A stretch of DNA of 64,000 nucleotides, from the NCBI RefSeq assembly GCF_023898315.1, contig NC_064622.1, positions 350,405,234 to 350,469,233 of the forward strand. The letters run 5' to 3'. Of the stretch, positions 23,825 through 33,937 are shown one piece after another (the stretch's first letter is position 1; each line of letters starts with the position of its first letter). This DNA is from Schistocerca nitens (taxonomy: Eukaryota; Arthropoda; Insecta; Orthoptera; Acrididae). The position numbers and the translations under genes were made by a program. The notes beneath the pieces are model-generated. The model was given only the letters and a program-made list of their open reading frames with translations, made no database searches and had not been told where the DNA came from.

Positions 23825-26445
23825 ATGGCAGAGTCAAGGACACGAGGTGTGTCAGAACCAGAAGCGGTGTGGATTTTGATGAAAAAGATAGCGCAATTGA
23901 CAACAGACAATACGCAGTTGAGAAATGAATTAACATCTAGAAGTGAGCAGGAAACCGCATCTGATCAGCCTAGGGTGCAGGAGATTGATCCAGCCGCCAC
24001 AAGTTGGATTATTCTGTTTTCTGCCAAGGCATCTGAGCATGTGCGTTCGTTTGTGGAGGACTTGGAAATTTCAGCTGCAATGAATGGTTGGTCTGATAAG
24101 CAGTTGTTACATTGTAAGATGGCAAGAACTATGCCCCTTACATGAAGTCATTAAAGATCACCAAACTCACGTTGAGCGAGCAGTAGAGCTGAACAAAATG
24201 ACTGACAAGGCACAATGCATCTTGTAGAGGGTATAGTATGGACATAGTGGAATAATTAATGTCGGGTGATGGTTTTAAAGTAAGTCACACGACATGAAAA
24301 CTTTGTGGAAACGAGTTGATTTACTGGACGCTAGTTTACCCCAGGGAAGCATTTAGAGTTGAGCGTGGCCGGCCGGGGGAGCAGCTAAGGGAAGTGACAA
24401 TAGGCAGCTTAGGGCGGCTCAAGCTCTGAGAAAGCAGTAACGGTGCGCGGCCTCCAGCCGCCTTAAGATGAGTGACAGTGAGTGGGTGGTTGACCCCAAC
24501 TCCATGCTGCTGTACCGGGAAACAGACGGAGAACTTTACACATGTTGATAAATGTCCGTCATCCCATTTTAGTGAAAAATGCGAGAAAGCCACGCAAAGC
24601 TATGGTGGAGCGGTCAACAGAGGTCAAAATATGCGTGTTCATGACTATAGCAACATCACTGTGAATTCACGGTCTGCAGAGCCTGAAGTAAATCAGGTGA
24701 AGAGCGACAGCATGAAATACGCCGGCCTCCGATGGGAATGTAGGACCAAGCAATTTGAAGTACTCTCCTGGGAGTCAGAATTCCGGAAAACTTGGTGTTT
24801 GTGCAGACGCTAACCTTGATGGGTGGCCTGGGGGGAGCTAAATAGAAGAAGTGGAGAGGAAGGGAAATTTTGTGGGAATTTGTTCACTTCCCAGAGCAGG
24901 CATTGGTCGGCGCTGGGAATCGATGCATAATTAACGCGACTTGCGCTGCAATTGGCGTAAGTAATTTTGCTGGAGGGGAAACCAAGGCGAAGAGCGGACT
25001 GGCAGAAGTCTCAGTGGAGGTCTTCCGTTCCCAGCTTGCCTAGAGTGCGGAAGTGGCATTCTTTACTCAGCTTGCCTGAGAAAGAGTGAGCATCTCTGCA
25101 GTTTAGGACTTAGCAAATGGAACGGTTGAGCTCAGAGATAGAAAGTTTTGGTTCAGCTACGTACTGAGCAACATAGCTAGGAGTGAATGGACGAGCGCAC
25201 CCTTGCAGCACCATAAGGTCGGCTGACGTCCACACATCGACGCCACTCCGCCACACTGTATTCGGTGATATTGCGCCCGCTCCGGCCACTGATTAATTTG
25301 TTGGATCCCGTCGGCAAAGTTTCCACGAGGGTTTCATGGGCCGTGTACTGTAGAATTCTTCTAGCACTTCGCATTACGCCTGGGTCAGTCGATAGGAATT
25401 ACTTTTGAGTTATCGAGCTTTACTCCACGCAAACGCAATTTATTACCACTGCCTGGTAGGAGAGTCACATAATGTGATGACTGAAGGTCGTGAGTTAAAA
25501 TAAATTTGTGATAATCGACTGCATCTGTTTTCAATCAAGTAGTTGAAATCCCAAGTCACTTTCTTAATTAATTGTATGTTCAACATTTGCATCTGGTTTT
25601 CAATAGCTGCATATAACATCAATGTGCACCCCTTTTTAATTAAAAGTGATCAATTCTGAATCAATTAATGTCAACACTGCCACCGCAGTTCAATCAGGAG
25701 TTGCAGGGCCTTATTACTTTCTTTGCGTTATCCGATATTGCGGCAGTTTTGCATCCTCTGTTGATCCGTTAGTCAATTAGCTGGGGTGAAAACACGCCAA
25801 AACCAGATAAGTGACGGATGGGGTGTTACAACATGTAGCCAAGATTAGATTAACGGGTGAAGTGAAAACATATTTACGGTGTTCTGTGGCCTTAAGGAAG
25901 GCAGGACAGTTTAAGCAGTTAAAGAAAGGGCTTTTACAAAGGTACAAGAAACAGAATAGCGCTCGGTACTTTAGGGAGAGGTTAAGTACAATGACAAAGA
26001 GACAGAGGGAGACTGTGGAGAAATTTGCGGACAGGATAAGGGAAATTAATGAGTACACTTACGAGTTGGGTCAGAGCAATGAAGCGAATAGTGTTCTGTT
26101 GCAGGAGGCCGAGCAAAGGGCACTTGATGTATTTTTGAGAGGGTTACCGGCGCATATGTAACGAAAAGTGCGTGAAGGAACTCTGGAAGATTTGTATTCG
26201 GCCATTCTGCTGGCAATTCAGTGTGAGGGAATAGATGTGGCAGCAGGAGTATGCGAGAGGCAAACAGTATTTGCAGCGGGTATAAAATGTTATAAGTGTG
26301 GTCGTACGGGACATGTGCAGAGGCAATGTACCCAGTCACCAAGGAATAGAGGAAGGGATGGAAATCAGCAGCGTGGAGGATGGAGAAATGGAGATAGGGG
26401 AGGTGGACAAGCGTTAAACGACAGAGGGGCCCCAACCACCTAAAG
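23825..26445 (+). pseudogene. gag region of the Gypsy-type fossil
   Basis: The N-terminal part (from 23825) and the C-terminal part (from about 25811) carry Gypsy-type gag sequence: a region with KKGLLQRYKKQNSARYFRERL and a CCHC zinc knuckle at 26288-26329 (CYKCGRTGHVQRQC; C-x2-C-x4-H-x4-C), which binds the RNA genome in functional relatives. The region is split by an LTR-like insertion at 24260 to about 25810. The element is broken, and this is a relic. Confidence 0.8.
24260..25812 (+). mobile_element. LTR-like block inserted in gag (possible solo LTR)
   Basis: The block starts TGTCGGGTGATGG, differs in composition from the surrounding gag, has no gag-like or pol-like sequence, and contains an AATAAA at about 25499. 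Gag sequence lies on either side. A length of about 1.5 kb starting with TG fits a solo LTR of a different Gypsy-type family. I could not fix the right end or a target duplication, so the boundary is approximate. Confidence 0.5.
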
Positions 26446-26499
26446 GAGCTCCTGTTTAACTTCAATGCTACGAATACGTATGCAGAGATGGAATGTTCA

Positions 26500-27200
26500 G
26501 TGGTAGGAACTAAAAAGTTTAAGATTTTTTTGGACACACGGGCGCAAGTGTCAGTGGCTACTAAGAATATAATGGGACGAAGGAAGTTAGACCCACCAAG
26601 TTATAGACTGCAGGGAGTGGGAGATAAGGAGGTCACGCCTTTTGGGTTGACTTTCGCATAGAGAGACTTAATGCATGCATGGAGGAGGTACCATGGGTGA
26701 GCGAGGGCTACGACATGATCCTAGGAGTAGATTTCTTGCATCAATATCATGCCAAAATTGACCTTGGACAACGAACTGTGGAACTTGGTGGAATGTTATT
26801 TGCACAAGGGGAAACTGTTGTCAATGCAGAGCTGTCACGAGGGGCGTTCAACGTAATGAACAAACCAACTGAACCGCGTACATTAGCATTAAGGCTTAAT
26901 TCGCATGAATGTGTGTCTATTGGCACCGGGAAGTCCCTTTGGGTAAGTGTGGAGTCGAATCTACCTGTGGGTACAGTATGTGTTATTGAACCATTGGAGG
27001 ATAATGAAGATTTGGGTTCATTGGGTTGTTATGTGAAACGTAGTGTTGTACGAGTACAGGAGAGGAACGACGGGCGAGTAGTTTCCGTGAACGTGGATAA
27101 TTTTAGCGCTGTAGACGCGAATTTCAGGAAAGGAATTTTAGTAGCATATTTGGATGCGCCAGATGACGAAGACTGGTGTTCGAGAGGTAGACGAAGCGAT
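26500..27200 (+). pseudogene. Protease region of the Gypsy-type fossil
   Basis: FFLDTRAQVSVATKN resembles the 'xxDTGAxxS' active-site stretch of retropepsins, and YDMILGVDFLHQYHAKIDL matches the conserved 'ILGxDFL' flap-distal block. It lies directly between the gag knuckle and RT, the normal Gypsy order. The remaining sequence to about 27200 is the protease-RT spacer. Non-functional relic. Confidence 0.75.
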
Positions 27201-27227
27201 TAACCACTAACTGCCGATAGAACTGCA

Positions 27228-28310
27228 TTGCGTGACAAAATTAAACATTTGAAAGGAGGAGAAAGAGGGCGTATGGAAGAATTATTGTGGGAATTTAAGG
27301 GTTTGTTTTTTCCGCAAGGGCCGTTACCAGCAACTCCATTAGTTCAACATAGGATACCAACAGGGAATGAATCACCTGTTTACCGTAAACCATACAGAAT
27401 ACCGAGGTATCTGCAGCCGATCGTGGAGGATTTCATTGATCAGCAGCTTGCGGACGGTATTATAGAGCAAAGTAATAGTTGCTGGGGAGCAGGCACTGTC
27501 GTTGTGCCTAAAAAATCTAGGGATGGAACTAAGAAATACAGGTTCTGTTGTGACAATCGATAGCTCAATAATAAGACAGTAACGGACGCATACCCCATTC
27601 CAAACATATCGGAGACTTTAGATCACTCAGGACAGTGCCAGTACTTTTCTACGATGGATTTGACAAGTGGTTATCATCAGTTAGAGGTGGCTTCAGAGGA
27701 TCGTCCAAAAACTGCTTTCTCTACACCTGGAGGCCATTACCAGTACATTAGAATACTTTTCGGTTTGAAAAACGCACCGGCAACGCTTCAGAGGTTGCTA
27801 GACAGTGTCTTGAGGGGTTTGAAACCACGGCATTGTCTTGTCTATTTGGATGACATTAAAGTGTTTTCAAGAAGAATGGAGCAACATAGACAGCGGTTGA
27901 GGGAAGTCTTTATGAGGTTAAGGGCAGCTCGCTTGACGTTGAGCCTGGATAAGTGTCATTTCGCATTAGGAGAAGTAAGATATTTGGGTCATATTATCAG
28001 TAAGGACGGAGTACGAACAGATCTGAGGTTGATACAGGCTGTAAGGGAGTTTCGGGAACCGAAAACAGTTACGGAAGTGCAGTCATTCAACGGTCTTTGC
28101 AATTTCCATCGAAAATTCGTGAAGGGTTTTGCAGATTTAGCACAGCCGTTGACGCGATTGTTACGGAATGGTGTGAAATTTGAGTGGACAGAAGAGTGTC
28201 AGAAAGCGTTTGACAAACTGAAAGAAGTGTTGACATCAAGTCCGGTTCTTGCGTTTCCAGATTTTGAAAAGGAGTTTATACTAGCATGCGATGCATCGAA
28301 CTAAGCATTA
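27228..28310 (+). pseudogene. Reverse-transcriptase region of the Gypsy-type fossil
   Basis: Recognisable Gypsy RT blocks include VYRKPYRIPRYLQPIVEDFI, GAGTVVVPKKSRDGTKKYRF, MDLTSGYHQLEVA, the LFGLKNAPATLQRLLDSVL block, and CLVYLDDIKVFS with the YxDD polymerase centre at about 27843-27854. KCHFALGEVRYLGHIIS and a thumb/connection region follow. The family copies the element's RNA into DNA. Here it belongs to a broken fossil. Confidence 0.9.
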
Positions 28311-28640
28311 GGGTGTGCTCTTAGTCAGGAAATTGATGGGAAAGAACATCCTGTAGCCTATGCGTCTAGGCAGCTGAATGCAGCAGAGAAGAATTATTCA
28401 ACAACAGAGAGGGAGATGCTTAGCACAATCTATGGAATCACATATATTAAATGTTATTTATGTGGGAGAAGACTTCCGGTAGTGATAGATCATGCTGCAT
28501 TGAAGTGGTTGTTGGGGTTGAAGGATCCGTCTACTAAACTCGCTCGATGGGCTGTGAGGCTTAGTGAATTCGACTACGAGGTGGTGCACAAGCCTGGGAA
28601 GACGCACGGTAATGCGGATGCACTAAGTAGGAAGGTGACA
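28311..28640 (+). pseudogene. RNase H region of the Gypsy-type fossil
   Basis: The stretch following RT has FILACDASN, HPVAYASRQLNAAEKNY, STTEREMLSTIYGI and NADALSRK, the standard Gypsy RNase H series that removes the RNA strand after copying. Part of the fossil. Confidence 0.85.
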
Positions 28641-28699
28641 AAAGTAGAAGTCATAGGTTATGACCTAGCAGTATGGCAAAAATTACAGGACGCGGACAA

Positions 28700-29720
28700 C
28701 GATTGTAAATTGTATCGGACACAGCCACAGTTTAATTTGTACGACGGTCTTCTGTGCAGGGAAACGAAGCTAGGGCCAAGGGTAGTAGTGCTAGCGAAAC
28801 TAAGGGACGAGGTTTTAAAGGAAGCACATGATCACGTGTTATCCGGTCATGGAGAGTGTAAGGCGATGAACAGGAGAGTGGCGGAGAGGTATTGGTGGAG
28901 AGGTAGGAAAGGAGATGTGGATCAGTATGTCAAGAATTGCATACCATGTGCGCAGAGAGCAGATTTGAGTCGGAAAGCTGGCCGGAGTGGCCGAGCGGTT
29001 CTAGGCGCTACAGTCTATAACCGCGCGACCGCTACGGTCGCAGGTTCGAATCCTGCCTCGGGCATGGGTGTGTGTGATGTCCTTAGGTTAGTTAGGTTTA
29101 AGTAGTTCTAAGTTCTAGAGGACTGATGACCACAGCAGTTAAGTCCTATAGTGCTCAGAGCCATTTGAACTATTTGAACCATTTGAGTCGGAAACAGATA
29201 CAGCTACGATTACTGGAAGCGACATGTCCATTGTCTTTCTTGGGGATTGATGTCTTAGGACCTTTTAGGCGAACACCATCGGGGAACAGATTCATTCTGA
29301 CAATAATAGACCATTTCTCAAGGTATGTGGAGATGGTGGCTATGCCAAATCAACAGGAAGCAACGGTCGCGCAAGCGTTAGTAAATAACTGGAGTTTGAA
29401 GTTTGGTGTACCAGAGACAATAGTTCTGACCAAGGGACCAACTTCATGTCAGATTTAATGAAGGAACTATGTAAATTGTTGAACGTAAAGAAGTTGAGAA
29501 CGAGTGCGTTGCATCCACTGGCCAACGGAAGGACAGAACGGGTACACAGAGCAATTGGGAAGATGCTGAGTTTTTATGTGGATTCTCATCACCGTCAGTG
29601 GGACGAGTATTTGAAGCATATTTTATGCGCATACAATGCAAAATTCCATACAAATAGCGGTTTGTCTCCGTATGAGGTAGTTTATGGGCGAAAATGCCGT
29701 CACTGTTTGATTTAGTGAAG
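28700..29720 (+). pseudogene. Integrase region of the Gypsy-type fossil, split by a SINE
   Basis: An HHCC zinc-binding block (H...H in HDHVLSGHGECKAM; C..C in NCIPCAQRA) lies before 28976. The catalytic-core sequence (FLGIDVLGPFRR, LTIIDHFSRYVEM, HPLANGRTERVHRAIGKML) lies after 29195. The SINE at 28977-29181 sits between them with a 13-bp duplication. The integrase inserts the DNA copy into the host genome in functional relatives. Broken. Confidence 0.87.
28977..29181 (+). repeat. tRNA-derived SINE inserted in the integrase region
   Basis: 205 bp flanked by the exact 13-bp duplication TTTGAGTCGGAAA (28964-28976 and 29182-29194). The head GGCCGGAGTGGCCGAGCGG resembles a Ser/Leu-type tRNA with box A, and GCAGGTTCGAATCCTGCCTC holds box B (GGTTCGAATCC). 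The body has GACTGATGACCACAGCAG and the tail AGTGCTCAGAGCCATTTGAA with a repeated TTTGAAC. I know this family as very abundant in Schistocerca. It needs a partner LINE; the tail is the same sequence as the 38-bp insert at 18333. Confidence 0.95.
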
Positions 29721-29739
29721 CTGCAGAAAGGAAGGACTG

Positions 29740-30085
29740 GTGAACTCGTGCGTCAATTCCCAAGGACAATTCGGGATGTTTGGAAACGAGTACAAAAGTC
29801 GAATACAAAGGCTCTGGAAAGGCAGGAAGACGCAGTAAAGCTGAAAGGAAGTTTACCGCAGTATTAAGTGGGGCAATGGGTAATGCTGTCCAACCCTATA
29901 CGCAAAAAGGGAAAACGAAGAAGTTCCTCACGATGTATCGAGGGCCATACCAAATTGTTGAAACTACATCTCCCGTTAATGTTAAGCTTCAGCTGCCAAC
30001 TAGAACGACGATAGTACACGTTGGGCGATTACGGCCATTAAAGGGTTGCTTGGATGTGATTCCAGGCATGTCACAGGAAGGATAG
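29740..30085 (+). pseudogene. Post-integrase tail of the Gypsy-type fossil
   Basis: It contains KKFLTMYRGPYQIVETTSPV and TTIVHVGRLRPL, which match the C-terminal 'GPYxIxxxxxPVNxxL..HVxRLKP' segment that follows Gypsy integrases. Part of the fossil. Confidence 0.8.
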
Positions 30086-30529
30086 AGGAAGAAAGAGAGA
30101 GTGAAGAGATGTGCTAAGCGCAGAGAAAACAGGGAAGGTAGAGTATAGCATGAAGTACCGTATGCTTTGCGTTCTAGAAAGTAGTAGAGTATTTGTAGTT
30201 TTTTTTTTATTTTAGTGTCATGTATCATTGTGTTTGTGTATATTAATTAGGCATTGTATTTTATATGTATTTTCAGTATTGTGAACCTGCTAGGGGCAGC
30301 AGTCATTTTGAGGAGGAGGAGGAGGATATTAGTGTTTAACGTCACCTCGCTCGGTATTTTGAAGAGGGAGGAAGGGTGATGGTGATTCCTGTCCTTAGGT
30401 CACTGAAAAGGAAAGTGTAGCGTCTGACCATGTTGAGTGTTGTTGGAGGAGAAATCAAACGCAGTTCTGGAGAGATAAATGCGTCAGAGTAAATTTTGCG
30501 GCAAAGCCGTAATAAATATGTGTTGGACG
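30086..30529 (+). other. Untranslated or env-like segment of the Gypsy-type fossil
   Basis: After integrase the sequence becomes T-rich and passes a polypyrimidine/AG-like site (about 30255-30275, TATGTATTTTCAG), the kind of place where an env splice acceptor lies in env-bearing Gypsy relatives. GGAGGAGGAGGATATTAGTG at about 30312 resembles the start of another dispersed locust repeat. The 5' flank of the Rab4 fragment is included here. Confidence 0.35.
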
Positions 30530-30740
30530 ATGTCAGAGTTGTACGATTTCCTGTTTCAATTTTTAGTTATCGACAGTGCTGAGTCAGGAAAGTCGTGTTT
30601 ATTGCACCAGTTCATATAATGTAAATTTAAGGATAAAAGTAGTCACACAATCGGTGTTGAGTTTGAATAAAAAATAGTGAATGTTGGAGGAAAATCTGTG
30701 AAGTTACAAATATGGGACACGTGCACGGTGCAGCTATTTT
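30530..30740 (+). pseudogene. Rab4-like: Rab4 small-GTPase fragment (host gene relic)
   Basis: Starting at an ATG (30530) the frame reads [14 protein letters not shown], then a P-loop-like [14 protein letters not shown], then KFKDKSSHTIGVEF and KIVNVGGKSVKLQIWDT. This matches residues 1 to about 65 of animal Rab4 in order and without an intron; the diagnostic points are the MSE.YDFLF.FLVI start and VNVGGK.VKLQIWDT. Rab4 is an endosomal recycling GTPase. Homology stops just before the switch II 'AGQERF' segment. The frame is interrupted by stops and the P-loop glycine context is altered, so this is a pseudogene. It lies inside the LTR fossil, just before the LINE 3' end. It may be a retrocopy that lost its 3' part or a piece captured during reverse transcription. 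Confidence 0.85.
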
Positions 30741-30796
30741 TAGCTAGGGGGAAAGGAATAGACTGTCAAATGGCCATCTTTTTTTTTTTTTGGTCA

Positions 30797-31346
30797 TCAG
30801 TCTATTGACTGGTTTGATGTGGCCCGCCACGAATTCCTTTCCTGTGCTAACCTCTTCATCTCAGAGTAGCACCTGCGACCTACGTCCTCAATTATTTGCT
30901 TGACGTATTCCAATCTCTGTCTTCCTCTACAGTTTTTGCCCTCTACAGCTCCCTCGAGTACCATGGAAGTCATTCCCTCATGTCTTAGCAGATGTCCTAT
31001 CATCCTGTCCCTTCTCCTTATCAGTGTCTTCCCCATATTTCTTTCCTCTCCAATTCTGCGTAGAACCTCCTCATTCCTTACCTTATCAGTCCACCTAATT
31101 TTCAACATTCGTCTATAGCACCACATCTCAAATGCTTCGATTCTCTTCTGTTCCGGTTTTCCCACAGTCCATGTTTCACTACCATACAATGCTGTACTCC
31201 AGACGTACATCCTCAGAAATTTCTTCCTCAAATTAAGGCCGGTATTTGATATTAGTAGACTTCTCTTGGCCAGAAATGCCTTTTTTTCCATAGCGAGTCT
31301 GCTTTTGATGTCCTCCTTGCTCCGTCCGTCATTGGTTATTTTACTG
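30797..31346 (-). pseudogene. LINE polyprotein C-terminal part
   Basis: The frame runs from NDGRSKEDIKSRLAMEKKAF through KKFLRMYVWSTALYGSETWT and MLKIRWTDKVRNEEVLRRIG to the stop near 30797. This is the conserved 'LYGSETW ... W.D.V.N..VL' C-terminal region of RTE-group LINE proteins, downstream of the RT palm and thumb. It is open throughout and joins directly, past the composite insertion, to the RT frame ending at 34174. Confidence 0.85.
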
Positions 31347-31426
31347 GAATAAATGATGACTAACTGACAACCTCGGCTGCCGACAGGTGTTGTTGATATA
31401 CCTCGATGTGGACAGCTGAAAATGTG

Positions 31427-31501
31427 TGCCCCGACCGGGACTCGAACCCAGGATCTCCTGCTTACATGGCAGACGCTCTATCCATCTGAGCCACCGAGGA
31501 C
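31427..31501 (-). tRNA. tRNA-Thr(UGU)-like gene in unit 1
   Basis: The minus strand reads GTCCTCGGTGGCTCAGATGG, then an anticodon arm TCTGC-CATGTAA-GCAGG with anticodon TGT, then a T-arm TTCGAGTCCCGG, then GGGGC plus discriminator A. Boxes A (TGGCTCAGATGG) and B (GGTTCGAGTCC) are present. The acceptor stem is mostly paired with G-T wobbles. It probably derives from a threonine tRNA and acts as the pol III promoter of a repeat rather than as a translation tRNA. Confidence 0.6.
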
Positions 31502-31728
31502 AAAGATGAATAGCGCGACTCCAGGGACTTATCCCTTGCACGCTTCCCGTGAGACTCACATTCCCAACTGTCCACAATTCTACGTATGTATTGTACCTTA
31601 TAGACACTTGCCCATCCACTCATTACTCGCGCACGCTTTGGCGATTCCCGTAAGAGTTTGGGCAACCTGTGCGCATTCGCACAGACGAAGGTCAATGGCT
31701 GGGTAGCCTTTAACTATATATACGAAGA

Positions 31729-31759
31729 CAGTAACTTGTTCTCGAAAGAACAGTTACTG
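31729..31759. other. 31-base hairpin in the 438-bp unit
   Basis: CAGTAACT-T-GTTCT-CGAA-AGAAC-AGTTACTG folds with 13 base pairs, one bulged T and a CGAA tetraloop. It recurs at the matching place in unit 2 (after the Tc1 insert, about 33592-33622) and inverted near 34119-34149. Confidence 0.7.
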
Positions 31760-31864
31760 TTGATGACCGTGCAGCTTTTCCCTGGAATAAATGATGACTA
31801 ACTGACAACCTCGGCTGCCGACAGGTGTTGTTGATATACCTCGATGTGGACAGCTGAAAATGTG

Positions 31865-31939
31865 TTCCCCGACCGGGACTCGAACCCGGGATCTCCTGCT
31901 TACATGGCAGACGCTCTATCCATCTGAGCCACCGAGGAG
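31865..31939 (-). tRNA. tRNA-Thr(UGU)-like gene in unit 2
   Basis: Same sequence as the copy at 31427-31501, with the anticodon loop CATGTAA and an intact T-arm (CCCGGGTTCGAGTCCCGG). The 3' acceptor strand has a GGGGAA change. Confidence 0.55.
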
Positions 31940-32154
31940 ACAGATGAATAGCGCGACTCCAGAGACTTATCCCTTGCACGCTTTCCGTGAGACTCACATT
32001 CCCAACTGTCCACAATTCTACGTATGTATTGTACCTTATAGACATTTGCCCATCCACTCATTACTCGCGCACTCTTTGGCGATTCCCGTAAGAGTTTGGG
32101 CAACCTGTGCGCATTCGCACAGACGAAGGTCAATGACTGGGTAGCCTTTAACTA

Positions 32155-33576
32155 CACTCCTGGAAATTGAAATAAGAACACCGTGAATTCATTGTCCCAG
32201 GAAGGGGAAACTTTATTGACACATTCCTGGGGTCAGATACATCACATGATCACACTGACAGAACCACAGGCACATAGACACAGGCAACAGAGCATGCACA
32301 ATGTCGGCACTAGTACAGTGTATATCCACCTTTCGCAGCAATGCAGGCTGCTATTCTCCCATGGAGACGATCGTAGAGATGCTGGATGTAGTCCTGTGGA
32401 ACGGCTTGCCATGCCATTTCCACCTGGCGCCTCAGTTGGACCAGCGTTCGTGCTGGACGTGCAGACCGCGTGAGACGACGCTTCATCCAGTCCCAAACAT
32501 GCTCAATGGGGGACAGATCCGGAGATCTTGCTGGCCAGGGTAGTTGACTTACACCTTCTAGAGCACGTTGGGTGGCACGGGATACATGCGGACGTGCATT
32601 GTCCTGTTGGAACAGCAAGTTCCCTTGCCGGTCTAGGAATGGTAGAACGATGGGTTCGATGACGGTTTGGATGTACCGTGCACTATTCAGTGTCCCCTCG
32701 ACGATCACCAGTGGTGTACGGCCAGTGTAGGAGATCGCTCCCCACACCATGATGCCGGGTGTTGGCCCTGTGTGCCTCGGTCGTATGCAGTCCTGATTGT
32801 GGCGCTCACCTGCACGGCGCCAAACACGCATACGACCATCATTGGCACCAAGGCAGAAGCGACTCTCATCGCTGAAGACGACACGTCTCCATTCGTCCCT
32901 CCATTCACGCCTGTCGCGACACCACTGGAGGCGGGCTGCACGATGTTGGGGCGTGAGCGGAAGACGGCCTAACGGTGTGCGGGACCGTAGCCCAGCTTCA
33001 TGGAGACGGTTGCGAATGGTCCTCGCCGATACCCCAGGAGCAACAGTGCCCCTAATTTGCTGGGAAGTGGCGGTGCGGTCCCCTACGGCACTGCGTAGGA
33101 TCCTACGGTCTTGGCGTGCATCCGTGCGTCGCTGCGGTCCGGTCCCAGGTCGACGGGCACGTGCACCTTCCGCCGACCACTGGCGACAACATCGATGTAC
33201 TGTGGAGACCTCACGCCCCACGTGTTGAGCAATTCGGCGGTACGTCCACCCGGCCTCCCGCATGCCCACTATACGCCCTCGCTCAAAGTCCGTCAACGGC
33301 ACATACGGTTCACGTCCACGCTGTCGCGGCATGCTACCAGTGTTAAAGACTGCGATGGAGCTCCGTATGCCACGGCAAACTGGCTGACACTGACGGCGGC
33401 GGTGCACAAATGCTGCGCAGCTAGCGTCATTCGACGGCCAACACCGCGGTTCCTGGTGTGTCCGCTGTGCCGTGCGTGTGATCATTGCTTGTACAGCCCT
33501 CTCGCAGTGTCCGGAGCAAGTATGGTGGGTCTGACACACCGGTGTCAATGTGTTCTTTTTTCCATTTCCAGGAGTG
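32155..33576 (-). mobile_element. Tc1-like transposon, 1422 bp, intact
   Basis: Flanked by TA duplications (32153-32154 and 33577-33578). Terminal inverted repeats of 27 bp (CACTCCTGGAAATTGAAATA...) match at 25 of 27 positions. The repeat unit immediately to the left carries the same sequence without it (CCTTTAACTATATATACG near 31707), an empty-site proof of insertion. It contains one intact transposase frame. A near-identical copy of exactly the same length lies at 40650-42071. Confidence 0.95.
32310..33332 (-). CDS. Tc1-family transposase, intact 340 aa
   Basis: I chose the ATG at 33332-33330 because the protein then starts MPRQRGREPYVPLTDFERGR, at the usual place for Tc1 transposases, with 340 residues, the usual family length; the open frame extends 72 codons further upstream. 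Domains in order are a helix-turn-helix (residues 12-50, FERGRIVGMREAGWTYRRIA), a second DNA-binding part with RARRPGTGPQRR, and a DDE catalytic domain with FSDESRF (first D), FQQDNARPH (second D) and SPDLSPIEHVWD (E). The enzyme cuts at TA and inserts the element by cut-and-paste. By my count 32 residues separate the second D and the E, two fewer than the canonical DD34E. The frame is intact, so the copy could be active. Confidence 0.95.
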   Translation of the reverse strand: MPRQRGREPYVPLTDFERGRIVGMREAGWTYRRIAQHVGREVSTVHRCCRQWSAEGARARRPGTGPQRRTDARQDRRILRSAVGDRTATSQQIRGTVAPGVSARTIRNRLHEAGLRSRTPLGRLPLTPQHRAARLQWCRDRREWRDEWRRVVFSDESRFCLGANDGRMRVWRRAGERHNQDCIRPRHTGPTPGIMVWGAISYTGRTPLVIVEGTLNSARYIQTVIEPIVLPFLDRQGNLLFQQDNARPHVSRATQRALEGVSQLPWPARSPDLSPIEHVWDWMKRRLTRSARPARTLVQLRRQVEMAWQAVPQDYIQHLYDRLHGRIAACIAAKGGYTLY

Positions 33577-33937
33577 TATATATACGAAGACAGTAACTTG
33601 TTCTCGAAAGAACAGTTACTGTTGATGACCGTGCAGCTTTTCCCTGGAATAAATGATGTCTAAATGACAACCTCGGCTGCCGACAGGTGTTGTTGATATA
33701 CCTCGTATATACTTCGTATATATAGTTAAAGGCTACCCAGTCATTGACCTTCGTCTGTACGAATGCGCACAGGTTGCCCAAACTCTTACGGGAATCGCCA
33801 AAGCGTGCGCGAGTAATGAGTGGATGGGCAAATGTCTATAAGGTACAATACATACGTAGAATTGTGGACAGTTGGGAATGTGAGTCTCACGGGAAGCGTG
33901 CAAGGGATAAGTCCCTGGAGTCGCGCTATTCATCTGT

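Noticed and set aside
30312-30345. GGAGGAGGAGGATATTAGTG stretch as a SINE start
   Set aside because: Only about 30 bases resemble the repeat I have in mind; not enough to call a separate element.
32797-33596. Plus-strand open frames (143, 161 and 101 codons) across the Tc1 element
   Set aside because: They are antisense shadows of the GC-rich transposase gene, show no family motif and recur identically in the second copy.
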